Notes: generated from the sequence alone by a model not told the origin. A stretch of 64,000 bases of DNA from Bordetella parapertussis (GCA_945870575.1 CAMBSK010000007.1:40470-104469); one strand, 5' to 3'. Shown: positions 45,179 to 55,195, numbered from the stretch's first letter. Made by a program: numbers and translations.

Positions 45179-46170
45179 ACGCTGAGGCGTGCGGGCGCGG
45201 CCGCCAACACCTGTTGACACGCCTGCCACACCTTGTCAGCCTGCGGCGCGTGTTCGCCACCGACCGCCTGCTGGTGAGCGCGAGCAACCGGGCCGGCGCG
45301 CGCCACGCGTGGCTGACTGAAAATTTGCACCACCGGTAAATTGAGTGCAATCGCCAAATGGCTTAATCCCGAATCCACCCCGACCACCAGCGTAGCCGCA
45401 GCCATGTGTGCTTTCAATTCAGCCAAGGACATGCGCGGCCAGACGTGGCAAGCAGACCCTAGTACACCGGCTAATTGCTGCGCCCATTGCAACTCTTGCT
45501 CGGATGACTGCGGCAGCGCCAGAGTGAAACCCTGAGCCAGCAAATGTTGACCCAAGGCCGCCCAATCTGAGGCGGGCCACAAGTTGTCGGCACGCGTGGT
45601 ACCGAAAGCCAGCACGGCCCTAGGCGGCTCAGAAACTGGCAGCGCAGGCCACGGGTACACCGGCGCATCCGCCAGCCAAAGCGCAGCATCCTGATCGCAA
45701 GCACGTGCGGCCAGGCTGCGGTAACGCGCTACCGCGTGTATGGTTTTTTCCATGGGTAGGCTGCGCTGCAATAACCAGCGCACCGGCCATTCATACGCAC
45801 ACCAGTCGCTGGCATTGGCATAGGTGACGCTAAAACCGCCCGGGTTCAATCGCGCCACACGCGCCACGCGGGCCGATTTGATCAAGCCCTGAAAGTCGAT
45901 CACCAGGTCATAGCTTTCGCTGCGCAAGTTCTGCCAGAACGCGCGCCAGGCGGCACGTGTGTCGAATTGCCAAAAAGTTTTGCGCCAGCGGCGCTGGGCG
46001 ATAGGAATGACTTTGCGTATGGACGGTACGGTTGCCAGCAAATCGGCAAACGCTTCTTCCACCACCCAATCGATGGAGCAACCCGGATAACGGCTGTGTA
46101 TATCGTGCAGCACCGGCAGGGTTTGAATCACGTCCCCCAGTGATGACAGCTTGACCACCAACACCCTCAA
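45175..46170 (-). CDS. waaC: Lipopolysaccharide heptosyltransferase I
   Basis: WaaC transfers the first L-glycero-D-manno-heptose onto Kdo. The 331-residue GT9-family protein starts MRVLVVKLSSLGDVIQTLP, a near-invariant signature. It continues with IDWVVEEAFADL, YDLVIDFQGLIKSARVAR, and the donor-binding VVGVDSGLSHLAIALNLPV. It overlaps both neighbours by four bases in the order phosphohexomutase-waaC-waaA, so the inner-core genes are one operon. Confidence 0.94.
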   Translation of the reverse strand: MRVLVVKLSSLGDVIQTLPVLHDIHSRYPGCSIDWVVEEAFADLLATVPSIRKVIPIAQRRWRKTFWQFDTRAAWRAFWQNLRSESYDLVIDFQGLIKSARVARVARLNPGGFSVTYANASDWCAYEWPVRWLLQRSLPMEKTIHAVARYRSLAARACDQDAALWLADAPVYPWPALPVSEPPRAVLAFGTTRADNLWPASDWAALGQHLLAQGFTLALPQSSEQELQWAQQLAGVLGSACHVWPRMSLAELKAHMAAATLVVGVDSGLSHLAIALNLPVVQIFSQPRVARAGPVARAHQQAVGGEHAPQADKVWQACQQVLAAAPARLSV

Positions 46171-47567
46171 TGCGCAGCCTCTTGCACCTGTGCATCGGGT
46201 TTGACCTGGCGCAGCAAGGCCATCATGTCGTGTTCTATGCGCTGTAGCGCAGCCGTGGTCTGGCCTTCAAAACGCAGCACCAATACCGGCGTGGTGTTGG
46301 AGGCGCGCACCAGCCCGAAACCGTCTTCCCAATCGATGCGCACACCGTCTATGTCACACAGCACCGGGTGTTGCGCGCCAGCCGGCAGACCTTGGGTGCG
46401 GGCCAGCGTCAGCAAATCGGCAGTCACCTGGTGCGGTTCGCCCTCGCGGCAGGCCACGTTGAGCTCGGGGGTGGATTGGCTGGTCGGCAAATCGTGCAAC
46501 ACCTGGTTGGCGTCTGCCGAGCGGCTGAGGATTTCCAGCAAGCGGCAACCGGCGTAGGTGCCGTCGTCAAATCCGTACCAACGCTCTTTGAAAAACACAT
46601 GGCCGCTCATCTCGCCGCCCAGCGGTGAATCAATGGCTTTCATTTGCGCTTTGATGAGCGAATGCCCGGTCTTGAACATCTGCGGCACGCCACCGGCGGC
46701 GCGAATGGCGGGCGCGAGTTGCTGCGAACATTTCACGTCAAACACAATGGTGCCTCCGGGCACGCGCGTGAGCACATCGCGGGCAAACAACATCATCTGC
46801 CGATCCGGGTAAATCGTCTGGCCGTCGCGCGTGACTATGCCCAGGCGATCGCCATCGCCGTCAAACGCCAGTCCGAGTTCGGCGTCGCTGTTTTGCAATG
46901 CATGAATCAAGTCGCGCAGGTTTTCAGGTTTGCTCGGGTCCGGGTGGTGGTTGGGGAAATTGCCGTCGACCTGGCTGAACAACTCGATGACCTCGCAACC
47001 TATGGCGCGCAATATCTGCGGCGCGCTGGCCCCGGCTACACCATTGCCCGAATCAACCACGATGCGCATGGGCCGCGCCAACCGTATGTCAGAGACGATG
47101 CGATCGGCATAGGTTTGATTCACTGACACGCAATGCAGGCTGCCGCCGCTTTGCAACTGCCAGTTTTCATCCTGCATCATGCGGCGCAAGCCCTGAATCT
47201 CTTCGCCGTAAATAGCGCGTCCGTCCAGCACCATTTTGAAACCGTTGTAGTCGCGCGGGTTGTGGCTGCCGGTGATTTGTATGCCGCTGCTGCACAAGGT
47301 GTGTGCGGCGAAATACAACTGCGGCGTGGTGACCATGCCGACATCAATCACTTGCACGCCCGCATCCATCAAGCCTTGCATCAATGCTTGCGCCAACGCC
47401 GGACCGCTGAGACGTCCGTCGCGCCCGACGGCAACCTGTGTTTGCCCGCAGGCCATAGCCTGTGTGCCGAAACTGCGGCCCAGTGCCAGTGCGACATCCG
47501 GGTTGAGTGAAGCCGGAACTATGCCTCTGATGTCATAGGCCTTGAAAATGGTGTTGTCTGTTTTCAT
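46167..47567 (-). CDS. Phosphomannomutase/phosphoglucomutase (AlgC/ManB type)
   Basis: This 466-residue alpha-D-phosphohexomutase supplies hexose-1-phosphates for LPS or polysaccharide. It has FKAYDIRGIVPASLN at the start, GRDGRLSGPAL, the phosphoserine loop ITGSHNPRDYNGFK, the metal-binding LAFDGDGDRLGIV, and GGEMSGHVFFKERWYGFDDG. RASNTTPVLVLRFEG is the phosphate-binding C-terminal domain. It is first in the operon with waaC and waaA, which fits a role in LPS precursor supply. Specificity for mannose or glucose cannot be decided. Confidence 0.92.
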   Translation of the reverse strand: MKTDNTIFKAYDIRGIVPASLNPDVALALGRSFGTQAMACGQTQVAVGRDGRLSGPALAQALMQGLMDAGVQVIDVGMVTTPQLYFAAHTLCSSGIQITGSHNPRDYNGFKMVLDGRAIYGEEIQGLRRMMQDENWQLQSGGSLHCVSVNQTYADRIVSDIRLARPMRIVVDSGNGVAGASAPQILRAIGCEVIELFSQVDGNFPNHHPDPSKPENLRDLIHALQNSDAELGLAFDGDGDRLGIVTRDGQTIYPDRQMMLFARDVLTRVPGGTIVFDVKCSQQLAPAIRAAGGVPQMFKTGHSLIKAQMKAIDSPLGGEMSGHVFFKERWYGFDDGTYAGCRLLEILSRSADANQVLHDLPTSQSTPELNVACREGEPHQVTADLLTLARTQGLPAGAQHPVLCDIDGVRIDWEDGFGLVRASNTTPVLVLRFEGQTTAALQRIEHDMMALLRQVKPDAQVQEAAH

Positions 47568-47643
47568 GCGAAATCATTGTAGGGCCGTGGGTTAGAGCAT
47601 CAGCCTTTATGATGACAATCAAAACCACTTCGACTATTTACCC

Positions 47644-48162
47644 ATGACATTTGCCTTGGCCAAGCCCCCCGTGACTCAACCTCAGTGGCAAATGCCTATC
47701 AACACGCCACTGGGTGGCATGACACTGGTGGCCTCACAAGAGGGTTTGCAAGGCGCCTGGTTTGACCACCAGGCCCATCGCCCGGATATTGCGGCATTGC
47801 CCTGGGGTTCAAGCCAACCCTGGTTGCGCGAAGCAAGAAAGCAACTGTCTGAATACTTTGTCGGCCAACGGCAGCAATTTGAATTGTCTTTGCAACCCTA
47901 TGCCGGCAGCGAATTCCAGCGCACAGTCTGGCAGGCTTTGGCCATGATTCCCTTTGGACGATTTGTCTCTTATGCGGATATAGCCAGACACCTTGGCCGG
48001 CCGCAGGCGGCGCGCGCCATCGGCATGGCCGTGGGACGCAACCCTTTGAGTATTTTTCTGCCTTGCCACCGCGTGGTGGCCAGCGACGGCGCACTCACCG
48101 GCTATGCAGGCGGACTTGACCGCAAGATAGCTTTGCTGCAACTCGAAGGCACGCTGTTGTGA
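47644..48162 (+). CDS. ogt: Methylated-DNA-[protein]-cysteine S-methyltransferase
   Basis: This single-use repair enzyme removes O6-alkyl groups from guanine. The 172-residue product has the HTH region SEFQRTVWQALAMIPFGRFV with YADIARHLGRPQAARAIGMA, then the active site NPLSIFLPCHRVVASDG (Cys). GYAGGLDRKIALLQLE follows. Without an Ada N-terminal domain it is the Ogt/MGMT single-domain form. Its stop overlaps the next start by four bases. Confidence 0.93.
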   Translation: MTFALAKPPVTQPQWQMPINTPLGGMTLVASQEGLQGAWFDHQAHRPDIAALPWGSSQPWLREARKQLSEYFVGQRQQFELSLQPYAGSEFQRTVWQALAMIPFGRFVSYADIARHLGRPQAARAIGMAVGRNPLSIFLPCHRVVASDGALTGYAGGLDRKIALLQLEGTLL

Positions 48163-49064
48163 CGGCGGCGTTGCGTTGGCAACGCTGGCTACCGGAGTTT
48201 GTGCTGCTGGGCATGATCTGGGGTTCATCGTTTGTCTTCATGCGCATGGCATCGCAACAGTTCGGCCCGTGGACCACCGCCTGGCTGCGGGTCAGCGTGG
48301 CAGTGCTGGTTCTGCTGCCCTTTTTGCTGTGGAATGGCCACAGTGCTGCTTTAAAGCAGCATTGGCGCACGGTGATGACCATGGGCGTGATCAATTCGGG
48401 CATACCTTTTATTTGCTTTGCCTATGCGGTGCTGCATATCAGCACAGGTATGTCGTCCATCCTCAATTGCATTTCGCCGTTGTTCGGTGCTTTGATCGCC
48501 TGGCTGTGGTTGGGCGAGCGTCCGGGACACTGGCGCGCATTCGGCATGCTGCTGGGGTTTATCGGTGCTGCCTTTCTGGCGGCCGGTGTCAACGGCGGCC
48601 TGTCATTTGATGCCGGTGCCAACGGCTGGGCCATGCTGGCCTGTTTGGTGGCAACCGCGTGTTATGGCACGGCAACATCGATTTCACAGCGTTACCTGTC
48701 GGGGGTGCCGCCGTTAGTGATTGCCACCGGCAGCCAGATGGGCGCTTGTCTCTTTTTAATTTTGCCGGGTCTGTGGTTTCACCCGACGCAGGTTCCGACA
48801 GCATCAGCCTGGGTAGGTTTGCTGATGATTGGCGCGGTGTCGACAGCGCTGGCTTATATGCTGTATTTCAGGTTGATTGCCAAAACCGGCGGCTCGCGCA
48901 CTTTGAGTGTGACTTACCTGGTGCCCTTGTTCGCCAACATCATCGGTGTGGTGTTTCTGGACGAAACGCTGACCATGCGGATTTTGCTGTGTGGCGGTTT
49001 GATTTTGCTGGGCACGGCCATGGCCAATGGCATGTTTATGCCGGCTTTTTTGCGTAGGCGTTGA
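48159..49064 (+). CDS. EamA/DMT family transporter
   Basis: This is a 301-residue membrane protein with ten predicted helices in two EamA repeats. It starts MLGMIWGSSFVFMRMA-like (LLGMIWGSSFVFMRMASQQF) and has FAYAVLHISTGMSSILNCISPLFGAL, represented by its core STGMSSILNCISP, and the second-repeat LVPLFANIIGVVFLDETLT. The start is GTG at 48159, overlapping the ogt stop. Such proteins export metabolites or amino acids; the substrate is unknown. Confidence 0.86.
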   Translation: MTAALRWQRWLPEFVLLGMIWGSSFVFMRMASQQFGPWTTAWLRVSVAVLVLLPFLLWNGHSAALKQHWRTVMTMGVINSGIPFICFAYAVLHISTGMSSILNCISPLFGALIAWLWLGERPGHWRAFGMLLGFIGAAFLAAGVNGGLSFDAGANGWAMLACLVATACYGTATSISQRYLSGVPPLVIATGSQMGACLFLILPGLWFHPTQVPTASAWVGLLMIGAVSTALAYMLYFRLIAKTGGSRTLSVTYLVPLFANIIGVVFLDETLTMRILLCGGLILLGTAMANGMFMPAFLRRR

Positions 49065-49332
49065 AAGTAAAGTCACGCTTTGGCCGACCATCCGGTGCGA
49101 TTTTTTTCTCCGCTTTCGCTTGAAAAAAACGCCCCCTCTGTCGGCCTCTGTGATGTTTTGGTGTGAGCGATGTTTCGTTGACCAAGACCAATGGTTCATC
49201 GAACCGCAAAAATGCAGTCGGAGAAAACTGCGAACGGACGACGACATGGCGGGCGGGCCGACGCGAACATTGGCGCGTAGCGGCAGTGAGAGGCGACCGT
49301 CCCGGCGTGGCGTGAATACATTGCTTAAAAAC

Positions 49333-49355
49333 AATTGGTGTCTGACCCCAATTAA
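49333..49355. repeat. Palindromic stop-codon element, copy 2
   Basis: On the minus strand the sequence TTAATTGGGGTCAGAC-A-CCAATT repeats the element at 8172-8196 with one change in the centre, and it is followed by GTTTTT. Here too it supplies the stop codon (TAA) of the upstream gene, the hydrolase ending at 49352, and may act as a terminator. Confidence 0.6.
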
Positions 49356-50209
49356 ACGGCTAAACACATCTCCAGAGCCATCCGGTGTAAACGGTGATCC
49401 GGATTAACCAAAGCTTCGACGATGCTGAAATGGTTCAAGCCGTGCAACTCCTGACAGACCGGCACACGCTGCGCTCCCCAGGCCTTGCGGATCAAACGGT
49501 TGTGGCGCAAAAACTCTGCGCTTTCCAAAGACCCTGCCACGCTCAACATATGACCGTGCGAGGGAGACGGCATCCAGGCCGGACTGCATTGCAAAATCTG
49601 TGCATCATCAAGCCGCAATTCGGATTGCAACATCGGCGAACGGCTGACAGACGCCAACTCATACAAACCGGATACCGACAAAGCAGACTTCACCAGATCT
49701 TGCGGCAGCTCCGCCGCATGCCGCTGCCACTGACACGCCATCATCATGGCCGCCAAGTGACCGCCGGCCGAATGCCCGGCCACATGGATACGCGCAGGGT
49801 CACCGCCCCACTCGCTGATGTAACGCCAGACCCAGGCCAGCGCCTTGACCATTTGCAGCACGATCTGCGGCACCGTGACCGCCGGGCACAAAGCGTAATT
49901 CGGCACGACCACACACACCCCTTGTTTCACAAAAGACGGAGCGATGAATGAGTGATCCGATTTGTCCAAGGCGCGCCAGTAACCGCCATGCAAAAATACC
50001 AGCACCGGTGCCTTGGCATCGGCAGCAGGAAAAATATCCAGGGTTTCGTTGGGGCCTGCGCCGTAGCTCAAGTCGGTCAGACATGTCCATTGATGGCGGG
50101 CCAGCGCGGAATCTGCGGCCCATTGCTGCAAGTGCGTCGCAAAACCGGGCACCAGCGCCCGGTTGTTGTACATGCGGTCAAACCACTCGGGCGTGGCGGC
50201 TTGGTACAT
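49352..50209 (-). CDS. Alpha/beta hydrolase (esterase/formamidase-like)
   Basis: This is a 285-residue alpha/beta hydrolase. The oxyanion motif is VLVFLHGGYWRALDKSDH, the nucleophile elbow is HVAGHSAGGHLAAMM (Ser), and a late HFSIVEAL carries the likely catalytic His. HGGYWR plus the N-terminal YNNRALVPGF is typical of the kynurenine-formamidase-like/BD-FAE group, but no kyn genes are near, so the substrate is open. It is upstream of bactofilin relative to the minus strand end, separated by only six bases from it. Confidence 0.83.
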   Translation of the reverse strand: MYQAATPEWFDRMYNNRALVPGFATHLQQWAADSALARHQWTCLTDLSYGAGPNETLDIFPAADAKAPVLVFLHGGYWRALDKSDHSFIAPSFVKQGVCVVVPNYALCPAVTVPQIVLQMVKALAWVWRYISEWGGDPARIHVAGHSAGGHLAAMMMACQWQRHAAELPQDLVKSALSVSGLYELASVSRSPMLQSELRLDDAQILQCSPAWMPSPSHGHMLSVAGSLESAEFLRHNRLIRKAWGAQRVPVCQELHGLNHFSIVEALVNPDHRLHRMALEMCLAV

Positions 50210-50215
50210 GCCGCT

Positions 50216-50650
50216 TTATTTGCTGTTTTGCGCCTGGCGTATGGCCGAATTCGCCTCGGCACCGGCCGTGGTGCCGCCGGCCGGGTTTTGAATCACCAGA
50301 CCGAGCAAACGCGCACCGTGTTCGACCGCGATAGAGCCGTAGGAAATATCGCCGTGAACAATCGAATCTTTGTGGAACTCGACCCGCTCGGATGCATAAA
50401 TATTGCCTTCGACCTTACCGGCCACCATGACGCGGTGGGCCGTCACATCGCCGGAGACTTCACCGGTAGGGCCGATAGCCACAGTGACTTTGTTTTCTTT
50501 GCTTGTCTCTATGTTGCCGACCACCTTGCCGTCGATACGCACGCTGTCGACCAGCACCAGACGGCCATAAATCTGGGTCGAGCGGCCTATCAGTGTTTCA
50601 AAACGCTCTTGCGAACTGGCCAGGGGTTTGTCGCGCAATTTTTCAAACAT
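50216..50650 (-). CDS. Bactofilin
   Basis: This is a 144-residue cytoskeletal bactofilin (DUF583). The right-handed beta-helix repeats are seen as LIGRSTQIYGRLVLVDSVRI, then DGKVVGNIETSKENKVTVA, GEVSGDVTAHRVMVAGKVEG and NIYASERVEFHKDSIVHGDI. Short disordered ends flank the core, as usual. It is 20 bp downstream of an M23 peptidase gene, the classic bactofilin-LytM pairing linked to cell shape and local cell-wall remodelling. Confidence 0.92.
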   Translation of the reverse strand: MFEKLRDKPLASSQERFETLIGRSTQIYGRLVLVDSVRIDGKVVGNIETSKENKVTVAIGPTGEVSGDVTAHRVMVAGKVEGNIYASERVEFHKDSIVHGDISYGSIAVEHGARLLGLVIQNPAGGTTAGAEANSAIRQAQNSK

Positions 50651-50670
50651 GGAATTACTCCGGTGAGGGA

Positions 50671-51600
50671 TTAGCTGGAGCCAAGAGGGAGTACTTGTGC
50701 AGGGTTAATGACCCTGTCTCTGATGAAAACTTCGTAATGCAAATGCGGGCCGGTGGAGCGGCCGGTGCTGCCGACTTCGCCCAGCACGGAGCCGCGCTCG
50801 ATCACATCACCCACCAGCGCGATGCGTTTGCTTAAATGGGCATAGCGGGTGGAGAAACCTTCGGCGTGTAGAACCTCAATGACGTTGCCGTAACCAAAGT
50901 CCCAGCCGGAGCGTGTAACCTTGCCTTTGGCGGTGGCAATCACCTGTGTGCCGGTGCTGGCAGTGAAGTCCAGGCCCTCGTGCATGGCCAGTCCGCCGGT
51001 GAACGGGTCGTTGCGTATACCGAAGCCGCTGCTGATGCGGTAGTCACCACGCACAGGCAAGCCGGTGGGCAAGGTTTGCAACCAGTCGAGTTGTTTCTCC
51101 CAGTTGGTGCGAAGCTCGGCCACAGCGGCCTGGGTTTGCACAAAATCCTGCAAAGTCTGATCGAACTCTATGCCCAGGGGCTGGCGGAACAAACTGGAAA
51201 AAGCGCGCGGTGCAATCAAAGGGCCGCCTTTGTTGTCGTCTTTGCGGTTGATTTTGTCGCGCACCACATTCGGCGTGGCCATTTCCATGAAACGGTTTTT
51301 CATGGTCTCCAACTGGCGGATTTCATTGACAGTGCTGTGCATGGACTCGCGCAACTGTGTCAGGTGGTCACGGTAAACCGACTCCATGCGCTTTTGTTCT
51401 GCCTCTGTGGTCACACCGCCAATGCTGCGCGCCAGGTCAGGGTTGTATTCAACAGCGATTTTGAAACCGACGAAATGCAACAAAAAACCGGAAGTGACCA
51501 GGAAAAATCCAATCACAACCGCAGCCGTCAAAACGGTGCGGATGGTGATGGAGATTGTCCGGACATTACCGGTCGGCCCTGAAAGCCACATTAACTGCAT
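50671..51600 (-). CDS. M23 family metallopeptidase (LytM domain)
   Basis: This is a membrane-anchored peptidoglycan endopeptidase of about 310 residues. One transmembrane helix (VLTAAVVIGFFLVTSGFLLH) is followed by a coiled-coil region (about 85-130) and the LytM domain. In that domain SGFGIRNDPFTGGLAMHEGLDF and GRSTGPHLHYEVFI hold the zinc and catalytic histidines. I prefer the ATG at 51600, which has AGGA at good spacing; in-frame ATGs at 51645 and 51693 would add short N-terminal tails. It is paired with bactofilin. Confidence 0.9.
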   Translation of the reverse strand: MQLMWLSGPTGNVRTISITIRTVLTAAVVIGFFLVTSGFLLHFVGFKIAVEYNPDLARSIGGVTTEAEQKRMESVYRDHLTQLRESMHSTVNEIRQLETMKNRFMEMATPNVVRDKINRKDDNKGGPLIAPRAFSSLFRQPLGIEFDQTLQDFVQTQAAVAELRTNWEKQLDWLQTLPTGLPVRGDYRISSGFGIRNDPFTGGLAMHEGLDFTASTGTQVIATAKGKVTRSGWDFGYGNVIEVLHAEGFSTRYAHLSKRIALVGDVIERGSVLGEVGSTGRSTGPHLHYEVFIRDRVINPAQVLPLGSS

Positions 51601-51729
51601 GAGATTCCTGATCTGAAAAGCCCTGTTCACGACAGGGATCGACATTCTATGCAGATACCTGAGCCCGTCAAACCTAATTAAGCGGCATTCCATCGCATAA
51701 AGAACTGCATTTTCTATTTAAGTTAATTA

Positions 51730-52542
51730 TTAAGAATACATGGCACCAAAAGATAACCAATGACTAAGGAAGAAAATACTGCTCAAATTGACAGCCCATG
51801 CCCAAAAAAACCGGTTCAGACCGAAAAACCAAAACACCAAGAAGTGGAAAACCAATGCCACCGCCACAAACAATCCGACCCATGCCGGGCTGAGCAATGC
51901 CAGCGGAAACAAGCCTTCCCACAGAATAAAAGCCCAGCTGCAACACAGCGCTACCCTTGGTCGGCGAAACACGCTATCGGAGGCCAGCGGCCCGTACAAC
52001 CCGCTGTTTAAAAACACCGTCAATGCCTGGCCGTTGCGCCACTCAGGCCGTTTCAATTTGACCCAGCCCGAGACAAAGTAGGAACTCACTGTCTGTAAAC
52101 CTATGTAAGCCAAGGCCACCGACCAGCCTGTGTCTGCGTCTGCCGCCAGGCCGACGAGTTGCGCAATCAACAATCCGGTGACAGTGATCAGCGTCATGAA
52201 ATCGCTACCGCCGTTGAACGCGCCGCGCCAGCGCACCAGCAACAACAACTGCCCGGTGAACAGCACCAGTGCCAGCCACAACTGGTTGCCCCAAGCCATC
52301 AAAGCCAGCGCCGCCGCCGCACGCAACAGCAACTGTGCACGGTAAAAACCAGGGCGGTATAAAACATTTAGTACACGACGAACCCAGGGGGGCGAGGCCG
52401 GTATGTCGGCCCTTTGCACCTGCCAGGCCCAAACACCTTGCGGGTCTGTGCTGTCTGCAATCCGCCAGTACTCCAGACATTGCAAGAGAATGCTCAAGCC
52501 CCCGAGCAGCTCCAGCCAGCGCACCACCAGATCGCCGCTCAT
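51730..52542 (-). CDS. Polytopic membrane protein, possibly HTTM-like
   Basis: This is a 270-residue hydrophobic protein with about seven membrane segments. The pattern of YRPGFYRAQLLLRAAAALAL, FNGGSDFMTLITVTGLLIA and YFVSGWVKLKRPEWRNGQAL resembles the HTTM (vitamin-K-dependent carboxylase-like) family, particularly the SGWVKL-PEWRNG region. I have only moderate confidence in that link and do not propose a reaction. It is followed upstream by a second small membrane-anchored protein in the same direction, 28 bp away. Confidence 0.65.
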   Translation of the reverse strand: MSGDLVVRWLELLGGLSILLQCLEYWRIADSTDPQGVWAWQVQRADIPASPPWVRRVLNVLYRPGFYRAQLLLRAAAALALMAWGNQLWLALVLFTGQLLLLVRWRGAFNGGSDFMTLITVTGLLIAQLVGLAADADTGWSVALAYIGLQTVSSYFVSGWVKLKRPEWRNGQALTVFLNSGLYGPLASDSVFRRPRVALCCSWAFILWEGLFPLALLSPAWVGLFVAVALVFHFLVFWFFGLNRFFWAWAVNLSSIFFLSHWLSFGAMYS

Positions 52543-52570
52543 GCGGGCCGCCGCATTGTTTTAAACGGCG

Positions 52571-53074
52571 TCACAGCGCCATCTCCGGGCTGCGCAGCAC
52601 GGTGTCGCTGCTAAGTACGCCTTGCGGCGAGAAACGCTCCAGGCGTATTTCCAGTTGGTAATGACCTTCGTCTTGCTGCGCCCGCACCGCCTGGGCCGCC
52701 AGCCTGCACACCAATTGGTAACTCACCAGTTGGCTGGCGTCGGCACCCTCGCCCAGGTCTTTGATGTCGCTGGACAAATGGTCGACCAGGTTTTGCTGCG
52801 CCAGATCGAGGTTGCCCCAGGGGTTGTGAAACAAGCGCCACATACTGCGGGCTTGCCTGGGATACACCAGCTGCCAGTCGCGCCATTCACCACCGTCGGC
52901 TTGACTGCGAACATACAAAAGCGGCACAGAGCCGATCAGGTGATAAAACTGCCAGTTCGGGAAAAAGGCACGGAACAAAAAAAACCAAGGCCCGCGCATG
53001 GTGTGGCTGCGCCAAAACAGCCCCAATGTGAGAAGCGCGAAATACAACAGCAACAAAACAATGACAATGCGCAT
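52571..53074 (-). CDS. Membrane-anchored hypothetical protein
   Basis: This is a 167-residue protein with an N-terminal membrane helix (IVIVLLLLYFALLTLGLFW) and a soluble remainder rich in Gln, Asp and Arg. I do not recognise a family. WGNLDLAQQNLVDHLSSDI and the Trp-rich first half suggest a globular domain. It is the upstream partner of the polytopic membrane protein, and in HTTM-containing loci such small partners are common, so the two may form a complex. That is inference. Confidence 0.6.
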   Translation of the reverse strand: MRIVIVLLLLYFALLTLGLFWRSHTMRGPWFFLFRAFFPNWQFYHLIGSVPLLYVRSQADGGEWRDWQLVYPRQARSMWRLFHNPWGNLDLAQQNLVDHLSSDIKDLGEGADASQLVSYQLVCRLAAQAVRAQQDEGHYQLEIRLERFSPQGVLSSDTVLRSPEMAL

Positions 53075-53207
53075 CCAGCCTCCCCTATCCTTTTATTGAT
53101 TGCAATGAATTTAGCAATTATTCAGTCCAAGCCCTGCGTCAGCCCCAGCGTGTAAAGTCAGTGCCTTATGGTGAATGTCTCAAGGCCTTCAGTTTCACGG
53201 ATTATTC

Positions 53208-53948
53208 ATGCGTTCCAGTTCCTCTTCCAAAAATTTTTCCTTTGAAATCAAGAACGTTCAGCTGCCGCTGATGTCTGTGGTGTTAAAGACTGCCGATTTG
53301 CAGCAACTCTCGGCCGACATGCAGCAGCGTTTCGGCGATACGCCGGACTTTTTTGACAACGACCCGGTACTCATAGATTTACAAGCGCTGGATGCGCAAG
53401 ACGGCGCCTTGGACATGCCCGGCTTGCTGGCTTTGCTGCGCCGCTTTCGCATGAACCCGGTGGCGCTGCGGGCCGGTCAACCGGTGCAAGATGCCGCCGC
53501 CACCCTCGCCGGTTTGTTTGTGACGCAAGACATGCGTACCCTGCCTGCCAGTACACAGGAAGTCGTGCGCGAAGTGGTGCGCGAGGTCGAGGTGGTGCGT
53601 GAAGTACCCGCCGCGTCACAAAGCGCGATGGTGATTGATAAACCCTTGCGCTCGGGCCAGCATGTGTACGCACGCGGACGCGATCTGGTGGTGCTGGCCA
53701 TGGTCAACCCCGGCGCGGAAATCATGGCCGACGGCCATATCCATGTCTACGCCCCGCTGCGCGGTAAAGCAATTGCCGGCGCCAAAGGCGACACCTCCGC
53801 ACGTATTTTCACCCTGTCGCTGGAAGCCGAACTGGTGTCTATCGCCGGCGTTTACCGCACCAGCGACACCGACTTACCGGCAGATGTTCGCGGCAAAGCA
53901 GCGCAAGTCTGGCTGGCTGAAGACAAGCTGCATATGCGAGCCTTGTAA
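53208..53948 (+). CDS. minC: Septum site-determining protein MinC
   Basis: MinC inhibits FtsZ assembly away from mid-cell. The product has an N-terminal domain ([19 protein letters not shown]) and a linker with repeated VVREV units (about 120-138). The C-terminal beta-helix follows, with [39 protein letters not shown] and [19 protein letters not shown] choose the ATG at 53208 for homology; an in-frame ATG at 53175 adds 11 residues. The [15 protein letters not shown] run is an unusual short periodic linker. It is followed by minD and minE. Confidence 0.9.
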   Translation: MRSSSSSKNFSFEIKNVQLPLMSVVLKTADLQQLSADMQQRFGDTPDFFDNDPVLIDLQALDAQDGALDMPGLLALLRRFRMNPVALRAGQPVQDAAATLAGLFVTQDMRTLPASTQEVVREVVREVEVVREVPAASQSAMVIDKPLRSGQHVYARGRDLVVLAMVNPGAEIMADGHIHVYAPLRGKAIAGAKGDTSARIFTLSLEAELVSIAGVYRTSDTDLPADVRGKAAQVWLAEDKLHMRAL

Positions 53949-54026
53949 ACTCTCGTTGTTTCGCAGTGTCTATGGTGCATACCCTTAACACCTGCCATTG
54001 TTTTCTTTTAGATGGGATTTTTTTCA

Positions 54027-54842
54027 ATGACAAAAATAGTCGTCGTGACTTCGGGCAAGGGCGGAGTCGGCAAAACCACTACCAGCGCCAGTTTTGCTTC
54101 AGGCTTGGCATTGCGCGGCCACAAAACCGTGGTCATCGATTTTGATGTCGGCTTGCGCAATCTGGACCTGATCATGGGTTGCGAGCGTCGCGTGGTTTAT
54201 GACTTTGTGAATGTCATCAATGGCGAAGCCACCTTGAACCAAGCGCTGATCAAAGACAAGCACTCCGACCATTTGTACGTGCTGGCCGCGTCGCAAACCC
54301 GCGACAAAGAAGCGCTGACGCAAGACGGCGTCGAACGCGTGCTGCACGAACTCGCCGGCATGGACTTCGATTTCATTGTGTGCGATTCACCGGCGGGTAT
54401 AGAAACCGGCGCCATGATGGCCATGCACTTCGCCGATGAAGCCGTGGTGGTCACCAACCCCGAGGTCTCTTCGGTGCGTGACTCGGACCGTATTCTCGGC
54501 ATGCTGGCCAGCAAAACCATGCGCGCTATCCAAGGCCAGGAGCCGGTCAAAGAACATTTGCTGATCACCCGCTACAACCCGCTGCGGGTGCAAGAAGGTC
54601 AGATGTTGTCCCTCGAAGATATTCAGGACATTTTGCGTATTCCGCTGATCGGTGTGATTCCTGAGTCTGAAGATGTGCTGCAAGCCTCTAACCAAGGCGT
54701 GCCTGCGGTGCTGCTGGAAAAAAGCGACGTGGCCGAAGCCTACAAAGACGTGGTCGATCGCTTTCTCGGCAAGGAAATACCTTTGCGCTTTACTGAAGCC
54801 GTCAAGCCCGGACTGCTGCAACGCGTGTTCGGCCGGAGATAA
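54027..54842 (+). CDS. minD: Septum site-determining ATPase MinD
   Basis: MinD is the membrane-cycling ATPase that recruits MinC and is displaced by MinE. The 271-residue product starts with the deviant Walker [21 protein letters not shown]. It then has [42 protein letters not shown] (Walker B), and a C-terminal amphipathic tail with [11 protein letters not shown] for membrane binding. The ATG at 54027 is chosen over one at 54012 because MinD homology starts there. Confidence 0.96.
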   Translation: MTKIVVVTSGKGGVGKTTTSASFASGLALRGHKTVVIDFDVGLRNLDLIMGCERRVVYDFVNVINGEATLNQALIKDKHSDHLYVLAASQTRDKEALTQDGVERVLHELAGMDFDFIVCDSPAGIETGAMMAMHFADEAVVVTNPEVSSVRDSDRILGMLASKTMRAIQGQEPVKEHLLITRYNPLRVQEGQMLSLEDIQDILRIPLIGVIPESEDVLQASNQGVPAVLLEKSDVAEAYKDVVDRFLGKEIPLRFTEAVKPGLLQRVFGRR

Positions 54843-54847
54843 GCCAC

Positions 54848-55108
54848 ATGTCCTTGCTGTCCTTTCTGATCGGTGAAAAGAAAAAAACCGCCAGCGTCGC
54901 CAAAGAACGATTGCAAATCATTCTGGCGCATGAACGCTCGGGCAAATCGGCGCACCAGCCTGACTATTTGCCCGACCTGCAACGCGACTTGATCGCCGTG
55001 TTGTCCAAGTACGTGAACATCAATCCGGGCGACATCAAAGTCAACCTGGAACGCCAGGACAACTTGGAAGTACTGGAAGTCAAAATAGAGTTGCCCGACG
55101 GGCGTTGA
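54848..55108 (+). CDS. minE: Cell division topological specificity factor MinE
   Basis: MinE drives MinD oscillation. The 86-residue product has the N-terminal membrane-binding start [20 protein letters not shown], the MinD-contact helix region with LQIILAHER, and the dimerisation part with [17 protein letters not shown] and [11 protein letters not shown]. It is five bases after minD and is followed by a strong terminator. Confidence 0.95.
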   Translation: MSLLSFLIGEKKKTASVAKERLQIILAHERSGKSAHQPDYLPDLQRDLIAVLSKYVNINPGDIKVNLERQDNLEVLEVKIELPDGR

Positions 55109-55195
55109 CTGCGGCAAACTTGCTGGACGGCTTTGCTTTTGTATTTAAGTAAGGTAGTCGCTATTTTTGCGTAGGTTTCATAGGTGAATCCAATC